From Pseudomonas hamedanensis (GTDB lineage: Bacteria; Pseudomonadota; Gammaproteobacteria; Pseudomonadales; Pseudomonadaceae): a DNA stretch of 64,000 nt. The position numbers and the translations under genes are program-made. The notes below the pieces were generated by a model. That model searched no databases and was not told the DNA's origin. It saw only the letters and a program-made list of their open reading frames with translations. The stretch is from contig NZ_CP077091.1 in NCBI RefSeq assembly GCF_014268595.2, positions 5,873,001 through 5,937,000 of the forward strand. The letters run 5' to 3'. The number at the start of each line of letters is the position of its first letter. Positions within the stretch are counted from its first letter, which is position 1. Positions 7,521 through 18,161 of this stretch are shown in pieces.

Positions 7521-8450
7521 TCAGCGCCCGAGCAAGCGCGCCAACCCCACACTCATCGGCGTCTGCGGCGGCATTTCAAAGCGCTCCAGCAACCGCCGGT
7601 TATCCGCCCGCGAATGGCGAATATCGCCCGAGCGCGCCGGCCCGTAACTCACGGGGGGCAACTCGCCAACCACCGATTCCAACGCTTCCAGCATCTGCTT
7701 CAGACTCATCGCCTGATTCCAGCCGACATTCACCGCGCCTTCCTGTACTTCAGGCTTTTCAATCGCCTGCACCAGCAAATCGACCAGATCCCCGACATAG
7801 AGGAAATCGCGGGTCTGCTCGCCATCGCCAAACACAGTGATCGGCAGACCTTTCTGCGCGCGCTCGCTGAAGATACTGATCACGCCCGAGTACGGCGAGG
7901 ACGGATCCTGGCGTGGGCCGAAGATGTTGAAGAAACGGAAAATCGCCGGTTCCAGAGCATGCTGGCGACGATAGAAATCGAAGTAATGCTCACCGGCCAG
8001 TTTGTCCGAAGCATAGGGCGTCAGCGGTGCTTTCGGCGTGTCTTCGTCAATCGACTCGCCCTCGCCGTTGTTGCCGTACACCGCCGCGCTGGAGGCATAG
8101 ACCACACGTTTGACCCCGGCCAGGCGCATGGCTTCGCAGACATTCAGCGTGCCGATGAAGTTGCTCTGGTGCGTTCTCACCGGATCGTCCACCGAGGCCT
8201 GCACCGAAGCCACGGCCGCCAGATGAGCGACAGCAACGCAACCTTGCATTGCCTGCGCGACCAGCGCGGCATCGGCGACATCGCCGACCCGCAGTTCAAC
8301 CTTCGGATTGTCCAGCGGCAGGTTGCTGCGCTTGCCGGTCGACAGATCGTCCAGTACGCGCACCGCATAGCCCTTGGCGAGCAAGGCGTCGGTCAGGTGC
8401 GAGCCGATGAAACCGGCTCCGCCGGTGATTAAAACAGTCCCTTCAGCCAT
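7521..8450 (-). CDS. NAD-dependent epimerase/dehydratase (UDP-glucose 4-epimerase-like)
   Basis: A 309-residue extended SDR. The NAD-binding motif TGGAGFIGSH is at residues 8-17, the catalytic Ser region is VVYASSAAVYG, and the catalytic pair YxxxK appears as YASDK near residues 148-152. FRFFNIFGPRQDPSSPYSG and DFLYVGDLVDLL are typical of GalE/WbpP-like nucleotide-sugar epimerases. The exact sugar cannot be decided. The downstream gene on the upstream side (8443-9327) overlaps its start by 8 bases, so the two are one transcript and likely work on the same surface-polysaccharide sugar. Confidence 0.88.
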   Translation of the reverse strand: MAEGTVLITGGAGFIGSHLTDALLAKGYAVRVLDDLSTGKRSNLPLDNPKVELRVGDVADAALVAQAMQGCVAVAHLAAVASVQASVDDPVRTHQSNFIGTLNVCEAMRLAGVKRVVYASSAAVYGNNGEGESIDEDTPKAPLTPYASDKLAGEHYFDFYRRQHALEPAIFRFFNIFGPRQDPSSPYSGVISIFSERAQKGLPITVFGDGEQTRDFLYVGDLVDLLVQAIEKPEVQEGAVNVGWNQAMSLKQMLEALESVVGELPPVSYGPARSGDIRHSRADNRRLLERFEMPPQTPMSVGLARLLGR

Positions 8451-9327
8451 GACGATAAAACCTGTCCAGTAAGGCCGGGAGCGCGGCGCGCCAGGCGCGC
8501 GGCTTGATCCCGAACGTGTGCAGAATCTTCTTGCAGGCCAGCACGGCGTGTTGCGGCTCTTCGGCAGCGTCCGGACGGGCGGCGTGCGCCTGCGCGGTCG
8601 GTGCTTCGATGGCCAGCGCGTGCAGGCTGCGTGCTTCGGTGAGAATCGCCTGGCCCAGCGCCAGTGGCGTGGTCGCTTCGTGGCCGGCGTAGTGATAGGT
8701 GCCCCACAGCGGCGCGGCGCAATCGAGTTGCTTGAGCACGGAAATGATCACCCGCGCAGCGTCGTCGACCGGGGTCGGATTGCCGCGACGGTCGTCGGCC
8801 ATCAACAACTCTTCCGGCTTTTCGGCTCGGGCGAGAAAACGCCCGAGGGTGCCATCCGGGCTGTCATCGAGCAGCCAGCCGAAACGCAGCAGGACATGTT
8901 GCGGGCAGGTCGCGCGCACACTTTGCTCGATCCGCCACAACGCCTGGCCGCGCAGCCCCAGCGGCACGGGCTCGTCTTTTTCGCTGTAAGCGGTGGCGCG
9001 CGAGCCGTCGAACACCCGGTAACTGGATGGCTGCACGAGAATTATGTTGTGGTGCTGGCACAATTCGGCGAGGCGCTCGACCGCTCGCTCCTGTCCGGCC
9101 ATGCGGCTTTCACTGACGGTTTCGGCCTGGAACCAGTCGAAATAGTAGGCGAGGTTGATCAACGCATCGGGACGCGTGTCGTCGAGCAATTGGGTCAGGC
9201 TCGCGGCATCCCAGCCGTTTTCGGGCGGGCGGGGGGCGAGGAAACCGATGTCTTCCTCCGCACCGAGGCGAATCAGCGCCTGCCCAAGGGCATTTCCGCC
9301 GCCCAGTAACATAAGGCGCATTCGCAT
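8443..9327 (-). CDS. RmlD-like SDR sugar-nucleotide protein, catalytic YxxxK not evident
   Basis: A 294-residue protein with the N-terminal nucleotide-binding turn LLGGGNALGQAL and the RmlD-type landmarks DALINLAYYFD and SSYRVFDG (compare STDYVFDG in dTDP-4-dehydrorhamnose reductases). Where active enzymes have YGxxK, this protein reads LGLRGQALWRIE, so the catalytic Tyr/Lys pair seems absent. It could be a non-catalytic or regulatory member, or use other residues. First gene of a two-gene unit with the epimerase. Confidence 0.75.
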   Translation of the reverse strand: MRMRLMLLGGGNALGQALIRLGAEEDIGFLAPRPPENGWDAASLTQLLDDTRPDALINLAYYFDWFQAETVSESRMAGQERAVERLAELCQHHNIILVQPSSYRVFDGSRATAYSEKDEPVPLGLRGQALWRIEQSVRATCPQHVLLRFGWLLDDSPDGTLGRFLARAEKPEELLMADDRRGNPTPVDDAARVIISVLKQLDCAAPLWGTYHYAGHEATTPLALGQAILTEARSLHALAIEAPTAQAHAARPDAAEEPQHAVLACKKILHTFGIKPRAWRAALPALLDRFYRHG

Positions 9328-9488
9328 AGAGTCAGCAGGCCCAGTCTGATTGGAACGATGGCTTTAGCGACGGAACACGGGGAACCGTCGTCGATAATTG
9401 CCGGAATCGTTGCATTTTGCGGGTTTAGTGCGCAACCGTCATCCGTAAAGTGTACATCCGCGGATTTTGCAGCGTCCCGACCGACCCC

Positions 9489-9553
9489 TTCGCGAGCAAG
9501 CTCGCTCCCACAGTTGAAATGCGTTCCCCTGTGGGAGCGAGCTTGCTCGCGAA
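9489..9553. repeat. REPIN, GTGGGAGCGAGCTTG type
   Basis: Compact inverted pair of arms (GTGGGAGCGAGCTTGCTCGC and complement) with spacer GTTGAAATGCGTTCCCC. Lies in the 298-base divergent gap between the RmlD-like gene and lhr; the rest of the gap shows no further feature I can support. Confidence 0.9.
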
Positions 9554-9625
9554 GAGGCCCTGCCAGCCGCTGGAGATCCCCAGCGGTACTTGCATCTTGC
9601 TGCCCCCGCCCGCATAACTTTATCC

Positions 9626-12600
9626 ATGAATCTGCCCCTCCCCGCCAACAGTGCTCTGGCAGGCTTCCACCCTGCCGTCAGCGCCTGGTTCAGCAATACC
9701 TTCCCGGCGGTCACCGCTGCTCAGGCCCGTGCGTGGCCGTTGATCCGCCAGCGCCGTTCGACGCTGATCGCCGCGCCCACCGGCTCAGGCAAAACCCTGA
9801 CCGCGTTCCTCGCCGTGATCGATGACCTCGTCCACCGAGGCCTGGAACATCCTGACGGCCTGCCCGCTGAGACTCTGGTGGTCTACGTCTCGCCGCTGAA
9901 AGCGCTGTCCAACGACATCCAGATCAACCTGCAAAATCCGCTCGCCGGCATCACCGCGCAGTTGCGCGAAATGGGCCTGCCGGAGTTGACCATCAGCACC
10001 GCCGTGCGCACGGGCGATACGCCGCAGAAAGAGCGCGTGGCGATGCGCAAGACCGCGCCGCACATTCTGGTGACCACACCGGAGTCGCTGTACGTGCTGC
10101 TCGGCTCAGAATCCGGGCGCAAGATGCTCGGCACCACGCGCACGGTGATCATCGATGAAATCCACGCCATGGCCGGGGGCAAACGCGGCAGTCACTTGGC
10201 CTTGAGCCTGGAACGGCTGCAAGCGTTGTGCAACGAGCCACTGACCCGCATCGGCCTGTCGGCAACGCAGAAGCCGTTGGCCGCCGTGGCGCAGTTTCTG
10301 GTCGGGCAGGATCGACCCTGCGAAATCATCGACATCGGCCACGCCCGCCCACGGGACCTCGGCATCGAAGTACCGCCCGTGCCGTTATCGGCAGTCATGG
10401 CCAACGATGTCTGGGCGTTGGTGTATGACCGCCTCGCCGAACTGGCGCGCGAGCATCGCACCACGCTGATATTCGTCAACACCCGGCGCCTCGCCGAGCG
10501 CCTCAGCCGCCATCTGAGCGAACGACTCGGCAAGCAGGCCGTGGCGGCGCACCATGGCAGCCTGGCCAAGGAGTTTCGCCTCGACGCCGAACAACGGCTC
10601 AAGCGCGGTGAGTTGCAGGTGCTGATCGCTACCGCCTCGCTGGAACTGGGCATCGATATCGGCGAAGTCGATCTGGTCTGTCAGATCAGCTCGCCACGCT
10701 CGATTGCCGCGTTCCTGCAACGGGTCGGCCGTTCCGGACACCAGGTCGGCGGCACGCCCAAGGGCCGGTTGTTCGCCACCACCCGCGACGACCTGATCGA
10801 ATGCGCCGCCCTGCTCGACTGCGTGCGCCGTGGCGAGCTCGATACCCTGCACATCCCCGAGGCGCCGCTGGACGTGCTCGCGCAGCAGATCATTGCCGAG
10901 GTCAGTTGCCAGGAGTGGTCGGAAGACGCCTTGCTGGCGATGTTGCGCAAAGCCTCGCCTTACCGGGATCTCGACGAAAAACATTATCAGGCGTTGCTGA
11001 GCATGCTCGCCGAGGGCTACAACGGCCGCCAGGGCATTCGCAGTGCTTACCTGCACCGCGACGCTGTCAGTCGCACCCTGCGCGGCCGGCGTGGCGCGCA
11101 ACTGACCGCCGTGACCAGTGGCGGGACGATTCCCGACAATGCCGACTACAGCGTGCTGCTCGAACCACAGGGCTTGAACATTGGCAGCGTCAACGAAGAC
11201 TTCGCCGTGGAAAGTATCGCCGGCGATGTGTTCCAGCTCGGCAATACCTCTTACCGCATCCTGCGGGTGGAGAGCGGCAAGGTGCGGGTCGAGGACGCGC
11301 AGGGCATGCCGCCGACGATTCCGTTCTGGCTCGGCGAAGCGCCGGGGCGCAGTGATGAGCTGTCGGCCGCCGTGGCGCGCCTGCAAGCGCAACTGGACGG
11401 CTTGCTCAGCGCCAGTCCCGGCAATCTGCAACCGGCCCTCGACTGGCTGACCGCCACCCTGGGCCTCAACCTCGCCAGCGCCGAGCAACTGGTCGAATAT
11501 CTCGCCCGCGCGCGGCAGACTCTCGGCGCCCTGCCTTCGCAGGACACGTTGCTGATGGAACGGTTTTTCGACGAATCCGGCGGCACGCAACTGATCATCC
11601 ACACGCCATTCGGCAGCCGCATCAACCGCGCCTGGGGCCTGGCCCTGCGCAAGCGCTTTTGCCGCACGTTCAATTTCGAATTGCAGGCCGCCGCCAGCGA
11701 GGACGCGATCGTGCTGTCGCTGTCGACCAGCCACAGTTTCGAACTTGATGAGGTTTGGCGTTACCTGCACAGCAACAGCGCCGAACATCTCCTGATTCAA
11801 GCGGTACTCGATGCGCCGCTGTTCGGCGTGCGCTGGCGCTGGAATGCCGGGGTGGCGCTGGCGCTGCCGCGTTTTACCGGCGGGCGCAAAGTCGCGCCGC
11901 AATTGCAAAGAATGAAAAGCGAAGACCTGATCGCCAGCGTGTTTCCCGATCAGATTGCCTGCCTGGAAAATCTCGCTGGCGAACGGGAAATACCCGAGCA
12001 TCCCTTGATCGAACAGACCCTCGACGATTGTCTGCACGAAGCGATGGACTGCGAAGGCTGGCTGACCCTGCTGCGGCGCATGGAGCGTGGCGAGGTGCGC
12101 CTGATCAGTCGCGACCTGCCGGCGCCCTCGCCACTGGCGGCGGAAATTCTCAGCGCCCGGCCGTACACCTTTCTGGATGACGCGCCGCTTGAGGAACGCC
12201 GAACCCAGGCCGTGATCAATCGGCGCTGGAGCGATCCGCAATCAACCGATGACCTCGGCGCGCTGGACGCCGACGCTATCCGCGCGGTGCGCGAAGAAGC
12301 CTGGCCGTCGCCCAATTCCGTGGACGAAATGCACGAAGCACTGATGAGCCTCGCCTGCGTCAGCGGTGCGGAAGCGGAGACCAATGCGGGTTGGCTGGAG
12401 TGGTTACAGACGTTGATGACCAGTGGGCGCGCCTGCTTGCTGCAGATAGACCCCAACCATCAGCTATGGCTGGCTCGCGAACGGTTGAGTTGCCTGCAAG
12501 CACTTTATCCACAGGCGACGTTGGCGAGCGCAGCGGTGGCGCTGCCCGGTTTCGACGAAGCGTGGACATTCGACGATGCTCTGGTCGAAGTGATCCGCGC

Positions 12601-13912
12601 CCGCCTCGGCGCCTTCGGGCCGATACCCTTGCCCGCCATCGCCGAGCCGCTTGCCCTTCCAGCCGCGCAAATCAATCAGGCCCTCGCCCGACTGGAGCGC
12701 GAAGGTTATGTCTTGCGCGGCCAGTTCACGCCCAAGCGTGCGGTTGAAGAGTGGTGCGAGCGCCATCTGCTCGCGCGTATCCATCGCTACACGGTCAAAC
12801 GTCTGCGCCGGGAAATCGAACCGGTGGCGCTACAGGATTTCATGCGTTTTCTGTTCGACTGGCAGCATCTGACGCCGGCCACGCAAGGCCAGGGCAGCGC
12901 GGTGTTGCCGGCGATTGTCGGGCAGTTCGAGGGCTATCCGGCGGCGGCTTCGGCGTGGGACAGCGACATCCTCCCGGCACGCCTCAAGGACTATTCGCCG
13001 AGCTGGCTGGATGAGCTGTGCCGCAACGGCAAACTGGTATGGACGCGTATCAGCGCACGGCAGAGTGGCAGCGGCACGGCGTTGCGCAGTACGCCGATCG
13101 TGTTGTTGCCGCGCAGTCAGGTCGGCACGTGGCGTGCGTTGGCCGAGCAGACACCGGTCAGCGAACTGTCGCCGAAAGCGCAAAAGGTCTTTGAGGCATT
13201 GAGTCAGCACGGCGCACTGTTTTTCGATGAGCTGGTTCATGAGGCGCACCTGCTGCGCGCCGAACTGGAAATCGCCTTGCAGGAACTGGTCGGCGCCGGG
13301 CTGGTGAACGCCGACAGCTTCGCCGGCCTGCGCGCGTTGATTACCCCGGCGAGCAAGCGTCAACAGCGCAGCAGCCGGCGCGGACGCGGTGCATTTATTG
13401 GCGGGATGGACGACGCCGGGCGTTGGGCATTGCTGCGCCGAGCTTCGACGGTAGATGCGACTGCGACACTTGAACACGTCGCCAAGACTCTGCTGCGCCG
13501 CTACGGCGTGGTGTTCTGGCGTTTGCTGGAGCGGGAAGCGGATTGGCTGCCGAGCTGGCGCGAATTGTTGCGCACGTTTCATCGGCTGGAGGCGCGGGGC
13601 GAGATTCGTGGCGGGCGGTTTGTCAGCGGTTTGGCGGGTGAGCAATTTGCGCTGCCTGAGGCGATCCCGTTATTGCGCGAAGTGCGCCGGCGCCCGCATG
13701 ACGGTGCTCTGGTGGCGGTGTGTGGGGTTGATCCGTTGAATCTGGCCGGGACGTTGTTGCCGGGCGTGAAAGTGCCGGCGCTGGCGAGCAATCGGCTGGT
13801 GTATCGCGATGGGGTTCCGGCGGCGGCGATGGTTGCTGGCAAGCAGCAGGTGTGGGTGGCGCTGGATCAAGATGCCATGGAGCAGATAGGCAGGAAATTG
13901 ATCCGGCATTGA
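9626..13912 (+). CDS. lhr: Large ATP-dependent helicase Lhr
   Basis: A 1428-residue superfamily 2 helicase with 3'-5' single-strand translocase activity known for the family, linked to DNA repair. Visible motifs: I APTGSGKT (residues 50-57), Ia [19 protein letters not shown] (near 177), [49 protein letters not shown]. The long C-terminal part holds the winged-helix and Lhr-specific domains, including [14 protein letters not shown] and a final domain ending [12 protein letters not shown]. The length fits the full-length Lhr family. The ATG at 9626 matches the family start, although no strong ribosome-binding site precedes it; an in-frame TTG at 9590 is the alternative. Confidence 0.95.
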   Translation: MNLPLPANSALAGFHPAVSAWFSNTFPAVTAAQARAWPLIRQRRSTLIAAPTGSGKTLTAFLAVIDDLVHRGLEHPDGLPAETLVVYVSPLKALSNDIQINLQNPLAGITAQLREMGLPELTISTAVRTGDTPQKERVAMRKTAPHILVTTPESLYVLLGSESGRKMLGTTRTVIIDEIHAMAGGKRGSHLALSLERLQALCNEPLTRIGLSATQKPLAAVAQFLVGQDRPCEIIDIGHARPRDLGIEVPPVPLSAVMANDVWALVYDRLAELAREHRTTLIFVNTRRLAERLSRHLSERLGKQAVAAHHGSLAKEFRLDAEQRLKRGELQVLIATASLELGIDIGEVDLVCQISSPRSIAAFLQRVGRSGHQVGGTPKGRLFATTRDDLIECAALLDCVRRGELDTLHIPEAPLDVLAQQIIAEVSCQEWSEDALLAMLRKASPYRDLDEKHYQALLSMLAEGYNGRQGIRSAYLHRDAVSRTLRGRRGAQLTAVTSGGTIPDNADYSVLLEPQGLNIGSVNEDFAVESIAGDVFQLGNTSYRILRVESGKVRVEDAQGMPPTIPFWLGEAPGRSDELSAAVARLQAQLDGLLSASPGNLQPALDWLTATLGLNLASAEQLVEYLARARQTLGALPSQDTLLMERFFDESGGTQLIIHTPFGSRINRAWGLALRKRFCRTFNFELQAAASEDAIVLSLSTSHSFELDEVWRYLHSNSAEHLLIQAVLDAPLFGVRWRWNAGVALALPRFTGGRKVAPQLQRMKSEDLIASVFPDQIACLENLAGEREIPEHPLIEQTLDDCLHEAMDCEGWLTLLRRMERGEVRLISRDLPAPSPLAAEILSARPYTFLDDAPLEERRTQAVINRRWSDPQSTDDLGALDADAIRAVREEAWPSPNSVDEMHEALMSLACVSGAEAETNAGWLEWLQTLMTSGRACLLQIDPNHQLWLARERLSCLQALYPQATLASAAVALPGFDEAWTFDDALVEVIRARLGAFGPIPLPAIAEPLALPAAQINQALARLEREGYVLRGQFTPKRAVEEWCERHLLARIHRYTVKRLRREIEPVALQDFMRFLFDWQHLTPATQGQGSAVLPAIVGQFEGYPAAASAWDSDILPARLKDYSPSWLDELCRNGKLVWTRISARQSGSGTALRSTPIVLLPRSQVGTWRALAEQTPVSELSPKAQKVFEALSQHGALFFDELVHEAHLLRAELEIALQELVGAGLVNADSFAGLRALITPASKRQQRSSRRGRGAFIGGMDDAGRWALLRRASTVDATATLEHVAKTLLRRYGVVFWRLLEREADWLPSWRELLRTFHRLEARGEIRGGRFVSGLAGEQFALPEAIPLLREVRRRPHDGALVAVCGVDPLNLAGTLLPGVKVPALASNRLVYRDGVPAAAMVAGKQQVWVALDQDAMEQIGRKLIRH

Positions 13913-13930
13913 GGGTGTCTGTTCTGCCGC

Positions 13931-13998
13931 TATCGCGAGCAGGCTCACTCCTACATTTTGGAATGCGTTCCCCTGTAGGAGTGAGCCTGCTCGCGATG
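13931..13998. repeat. REPIN, GTAGGAGTGAGCC type
   Basis: Compact inverted REP pair with spacer TTTTGGAATGCGTTCCCC, placed between the convergent ends of lhr and the mechanosensitive channel gene. Confidence 0.9.
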
Positions 13999-14027
13999 AG
14001 GCCGGAAAATCTAACGCATCGCTCAGA

Positions 14028-16133
14028 TCAGGTCCGCGATTCCTGCGGCACCACCACCGTCGAATGCTCAGGCGCCACATCATCTATTTGCTGCCGCTTC
14101 GGCAAGAAAACCTGCTGTGGATAAGTCTGCGCAAAATGCACGTTCGGGGTGTTATCCACAAGCTTCTTCAAGCGCTGATTGAACGCCCGGCTCACCGCAT
14201 ACTGCCCACCGGACACCGTACGGAACTGCGCCGTCAGGACTACGCCGTTCAAATCCATCTTGTCCACACCGAACACGTCCAGCGGCCCTTGCAGGTTGTA
14301 CTTGAGGAACGGGTCTTCGCGAATCGAGTCGCCGGTCTCGCGGATCAGCTCGATGGCTTTGTCCACGTCCGTGTCGTAGGTGAACTGCACCGAGAAGAAC
14401 GCAAAGGCAAACTGCCGCGATTGGTTGGTCACAGCCTTGATCTGGCCGAACGGCACCGAATGTACGAAGCCCTTACCGTCGCGCAGACGCAGGGTGCGGA
14501 TGGTCAGGCCTTCGACGGTGCCGGCATGCCCGGAGTCGAGCACCACCCAGTCGCCAATCGACAGGGTGTCTTCGATGATAATGAACAGCCCGGTAATGAC
14601 GTCCTGAACCAATTGCTGCGAACCGAAACCGATCGCCAGACCGACCACCCCGGCACCGGCCAGCAGCGGCGCCACGTTGATCCCCAGGTTGGCCATGGTG
14701 GTGATCGCGCAGATCACCACCAAAATGATTTTGATCGCGTTGCGCAGCAGCGGCAGGATGGTTTTCACCCGCGTGCTCGGCTGGCGCGCGGCGCGTTTGT
14801 TGAGCGGCGGTTTCAGCGCCTCCTGAATCGCTGTGTCGAGGACCACCCAGAGCAGCCATGTCACCAGAAAGATCAGGCCGATGCTGCTCAAGGCATTGCT
14901 GATCGCCCGGCCCACCGTGCTGCTCTGGGCAAAGTCGAGCAACGACACACCCCAGATCCGCCCGAGAATGTCGATGAAGACAATCGCGATGACAATCCGC
15001 AACAACGCATGCAGCAAGCTCAGAAAGCGCTCTTTGTAGGCACTGCTGCGCTGGATCGTTTCGGCCTTGCGCGACTTGAACAGGTGCTGCAGCACGGTAC
15101 TGAGAAACACCGTGGCGATCAGCAAGACCGTGGTGAACAGCGCGCAACGCAGAGTCTTCTGGTTGTCCTCGCCGATGCCGATCAGGTTGACCGCCGACAC
15201 CAGCACCATCAGCACGATCGGCCAATACCACAGCCCGGAAAAAATCCGCAGCGACTCCTGTAAGGATGGCTGTTTCAGCCGCTGGCTCAGTGAACGATTG
15301 CGGATCAGGTGCGCCACCGGACGGCGCAGGCGAATCACCAGCAAGCCGAAAATGACCGAAGCAATCAGCCCGGTGAACACGGCGATGCTGCTGGTGATAT
15401 TGCCGCCCAGTTGCCGGGCGATCTGCGGGCTGGTCAACGCATCGCTGAGGGCGGCGAGAAAGCCGATCAGGAACAGCGGCCGCGGGCAGTATTCACGGAT
15501 GATCCGCGCGGCCGTGCGCTTGTGGCCGACGTTGAACATCACCACCACACACAACAACATCGAGGTGGAAAAAATCCCGCTGCTGGTCGCATACGCCAGA
15601 CACAGCGCCAGCGCTCGCCCCACCGAAGCTTGCAGAAAATGGCTGACGTACAGGGTCAGCGGCAGGCTGATCAGTGCCGGCACGGTATACGGCAGCACGT
15701 AACCCAGCAGATCCTGGCTGCGCTGGCGCGTGCGCAGCCAGCGACGCTCGCGCAATCGCCTGGCCAACAGCCCGCCAAGCACCGTCAGCAGGGCGAAACT
15801 GCCCAGCCATGCGCCCGACAGCGTGAGGAAGTCGACAGCGATGCTCCAGCCCGAGCGGTTCGATGGCTGATTGACCAGCTTGTCGACCTCGTCCGCCGCA
15901 CGGTCGGCGCGCAGGCGCCAGGCGTCGACGAGGTGCTCGTTGAGGTCGAGTTTGTCCTGCACATCGTCAATGCTCGTGCTGATCGCCCCGAGCAGACCGC
16001 CCTGCACCAGCGGCTCGGGTTCGGCGGGTTTCTCGGCGCTGGCGGGAACACCCGGCAACGCCGCGGCTTCCAGCTCGTTGGCGCCGAGAAACAACAGCGC
16101 TCCCAGCACAATGGCGATCCTGAACTTGAGCAA
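14028..16133 (-). CDS. MscS-family mechanosensitive channel, large (YbiO-like)
   Basis: A 701-residue inner-membrane channel. The start is taken as TTG at 16133 (MLKFRIAIVLGALLFLG), preceded by GGGAG at 9 bases; the frame stays open further upstream, but that stretch is a translated REPIN. A signal-like helix and a periplasmic coiled region (DDVQDKLDLNEHLVDAWRL) come first, then many transmembrane helices, then the MscS core: pore helix NLGINVAPLLAGAGVVGLAIGFGSQQLVQDV, then the beta domain with EDTLSIGDWVVLDSGHAGTV. Such channels release solutes on hypo-osmotic shock. The C-terminal tail is short and polar. Monocistronic, convergent with lhr. Confidence 0.9.
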   Translation of the reverse strand: MLKFRIAIVLGALLFLGANELEAAALPGVPASAEKPAEPEPLVQGGLLGAISTSIDDVQDKLDLNEHLVDAWRLRADRAADEVDKLVNQPSNRSGWSIAVDFLTLSGAWLGSFALLTVLGGLLARRLRERRWLRTRQRSQDLLGYVLPYTVPALISLPLTLYVSHFLQASVGRALALCLAYATSSGIFSTSMLLCVVVMFNVGHKRTAARIIREYCPRPLFLIGFLAALSDALTSPQIARQLGGNITSSIAVFTGLIASVIFGLLVIRLRRPVAHLIRNRSLSQRLKQPSLQESLRIFSGLWYWPIVLMVLVSAVNLIGIGEDNQKTLRCALFTTVLLIATVFLSTVLQHLFKSRKAETIQRSSAYKERFLSLLHALLRIVIAIVFIDILGRIWGVSLLDFAQSSTVGRAISNALSSIGLIFLVTWLLWVVLDTAIQEALKPPLNKRAARQPSTRVKTILPLLRNAIKIILVVICAITTMANLGINVAPLLAGAGVVGLAIGFGSQQLVQDVITGLFIIIEDTLSIGDWVVLDSGHAGTVEGLTIRTLRLRDGKGFVHSVPFGQIKAVTNQSRQFAFAFFSVQFTYDTDVDKAIELIRETGDSIREDPFLKYNLQGPLDVFGVDKMDLNGVVLTAQFRTVSGGQYAVSRAFNQRLKKLVDNTPNVHFAQTYPQQVFLPKRQQIDDVAPEHSTVVVPQESRT

Positions 16134-16234
16134 AACTGCGGTCTCCCGTGACTGAACCGTGTAAGGAACTGATCGGTAATTGCGCGGCAAGTTCAGCCAT
16201 TGCCACCACACATGCCCCGTGTGGGACATATCCC

Positions 16235-16323
16235 TGTGGGAGCGAGCCTGCTCGCGAATGCGCACTGTCAGTAGAGAACCCTGCGACTGACCCAGCGCTT
16301 TCGCGAGCAGGCTCGCTCCCACA
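16235..16323. repeat. REPIN, GTGGGAGCGAGCC type
   Basis: Arms GTGGGAGCGAGCCTGCTCGC and complement enclose about 42 bases. Occupies most of the 307-base gap between the channel gene and the DUF72 gene; the remainder (16324-16440) has no feature I recognise apart from the strong AGGAGG before 16441. Confidence 0.9.
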
Positions 16324-16440
16324 ATGGATGGAGGGGCAATGCTCAATCGCGACCGTCCGTAACGCCATCGAAACTTTCGCGCCTGCCGCGCAGTCAGCAG
16401 AAAACACCGGCAACACGAGGGCTGACCACAGGAGGACGGG

Positions 16441-17367
16441 ATGGCGACGATTCACATCGGTATTTCAGGCTGGCGCTACACCCCGTGGCGCGGGGATTTC
16501 TACCCGAAAGGACTGGCTCAGAAACGCGAATTGCAATTCGCCTCGCGGGCCGTCAACAGCATCGAAATCAATGGATCGTTCTATGCCCTGCAACGGCCCG
16601 AACGCTATGCCCAGTGGTACGCCGAAACACCCGCCGACTTCGTTTTCAGCGTCAAGGCCCCACGCTTCATCACCCATGTGCGGCGCCTGCGTGAAATCGA
16701 AAAACCGTTGGCCAATTTCTTTGCCTCAGGCGTGCTGGAACTCAAGGAAAAACTCGGCCCGATCCTTTGGCAGTTTCCGCCGAGCTTCAAGTTCGACGCC
16801 GAGCGCTTCGACCAGTTTCTCGCGCAATTGCCCCACGATACCGAGGCGGCCGCCGCCCTCGCTCGCCAGCACGATTCGCACCTGCCCGGCCGTGCAAGCG
16901 TCAAGGCGTGGCGCAAGCAACCACTGCGTCATGCCGTGGAAATTCGTCATGAAAGCTTCATCGACCCGGATTTCGTCCGCCTGCTCAAACGTCACAATAC
17001 CGCCCTGGTCGTTGCCGACACCGCCGGTAAATGGCCCTACCGCGAAGACCTCACCAGTGACTTTGTCTACCTGCGCCTGCACGGTGCCGAAGAACTCTAT
17101 GCCAGCGGTTATTCCGAGGACGCGCTCAAGCGCTGGGCCGAACGCATCGATGCCTGGCATCAGGGCCGGCAGCCCGCCGACGCACACTTGATTGCGCCAC
17201 GTTTGAAACCGCGCGCACGCAAATCCCGCGAGGTGTTCTGCTACTTCGACAACGACATCAAGGTCCGCGCGCCCTATGACGCGCGTAACCTGTTGCATCG
17301 TTTCGATCTCGATAAAGACCTTGCCACCACACCGGGGCAAGTCGCGGCCGAAGGAGTGCTGTCATGA
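16441..17367 (+). CDS. DUF72 family protein (YecE-like)
   Basis: A 308-residue cytoplasmic TIM-barrel protein of the DUF72 family. Landmarks: the start [83 protein letters not shown] and DFVYLRLHG. The biochemical role is not established; a nuclease-like or sugar-processing role has been suggested only from fold. It has a strong ribosome-binding site (CAGGAGGACGG) and is first in a four-gene unit, overlapping the next gene by 4 bases. Confidence 0.92.
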   Translation: MATIHIGISGWRYTPWRGDFYPKGLAQKRELQFASRAVNSIEINGSFYALQRPERYAQWYAETPADFVFSVKAPRFITHVRRLREIEKPLANFFASGVLELKEKLGPILWQFPPSFKFDAERFDQFLAQLPHDTEAAAALARQHDSHLPGRASVKAWRKQPLRHAVEIRHESFIDPDFVRLLKRHNTALVVADTAGKWPYREDLTSDFVYLRLHGAEELYASGYSEDALKRWAERIDAWHQGRQPADAHLIAPRLKPRARKSREVFCYFDNDIKVRAPYDARNLLHRFDLDKDLATTPGQVAAEGVLS

Positions 17368-18161
17368 GCATTCCCGAACCGGTCGGTTTCACCGATGAAG
17401 GCGCCGTGGTCGCGCCATCGGTGCGCAGCTTCACCGTGCTGACGGTCAACACCCACAAGGGCTTCACCGCCCTCAATCGGCGTTTCATCTTGCCTGAGCT
17501 GCGCGAAGCGGTACGCAGCGTCGCCGCCGACGTGGTGTTTCTGCAGGAAGTCCATGGCACCCATGAGCAGCACCCCAAGCGCTACAACAACTGGCCGACG
17601 ATGCCGCAGTACGAGTTTCTCGCCGACAGCCTCTGGCCGCAGTTCGCCTATGGGCGCAACGCGGTGTACCCGGCGGGCGATCATGGCAATGCCCTGCTGT
17701 CGAAATTCCAGATCATCCGCCACGACAACCTCGACGTGTCGATCAGCGGCCATGAAAACCGTGGCCTGCTGCATTGCGTGCTGCGCCTGCCCGGTGACGG
17801 CGCCGAAGTCCACGCGATCTGTGTGCACCTGGGCCTGCGTGAAAGCCATCGCAACGCGCAGCTGGCGTTGCTGATGCAACGTCTCGGCGAGTTGCCCGCC
17901 GACGCGCCGGTCATCGTCGCCGGCGACTTCAACGACTGGCGCCAGCGCGCCGATGCGCAGCTCACGCCCTGCGGCCTGCGTGAAGTGTTCGCCGAGCACA
18001 ATGGTAAACCGGCGCGCAGCTTTCCGGCGCGATTGCCGGCGCTCAGGCTCGATCGCATCTACGTGCGCAACCTCAAGGCCAGCCGGCCAAAAGTCCTGAC
18101 CAACCGCCCTTGGTCGCACCTGTCCGACCACGTCCCGTTATCGGTGGAGATTGAACTATGA
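17364..18161 (+). CDS. ybhP: Endonuclease/exonuclease/phosphatase family protein (YbhP-like)
   Basis: A 265-residue protein of the EEP fold. Diagnostic pieces are LTVNTHKGF near the N-terminus, the metal-binding Glu in [16 protein letters not shown] (GDFN motif, near residue 190) and the C-terminal catalytic [15 protein letters not shown] enzymes cut phosphodiester bonds in nucleic acids, inositol phosphates or sphingolipids; next to a cardiolipin synthase, a phospholipid headgroup is a fair guess but not shown. The order ybhP-clsB-ybhN is the same as in E. coli. It overlaps both neighbours by 4 bases. Confidence 0.88.
   Translation: MSIPEPVGFTDEGAVVAPSVRSFTVLTVNTHKGFTALNRRFILPELREAVRSVAADVVFLQEVHGTHEQHPKRYNNWPTMPQYEFLADSLWPQFAYGRNAVYPAGDHGNALLSKFQIIRHDNLDVSISGHENRGLLHCVLRLPGDGAEVHAICVHLGLRESHRNAQLALLMQRLGELPADAPVIVAGDFNDWRQRADAQLTPCGLREVFAEHNGKPARSFPARLPALRLDRIYVRNLKASRPKVLTNRPWSHLSDHVPLSVEIEL

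Noticed and set aside
16134..16346. N-terminal extension of the mechanosensitive channel frame up to 16346
   Set aside because: The extra residues are a translated REPIN. The TTG at 16133 has a Shine-Dalgarno and leads into a proper hydrophobic N-terminus.
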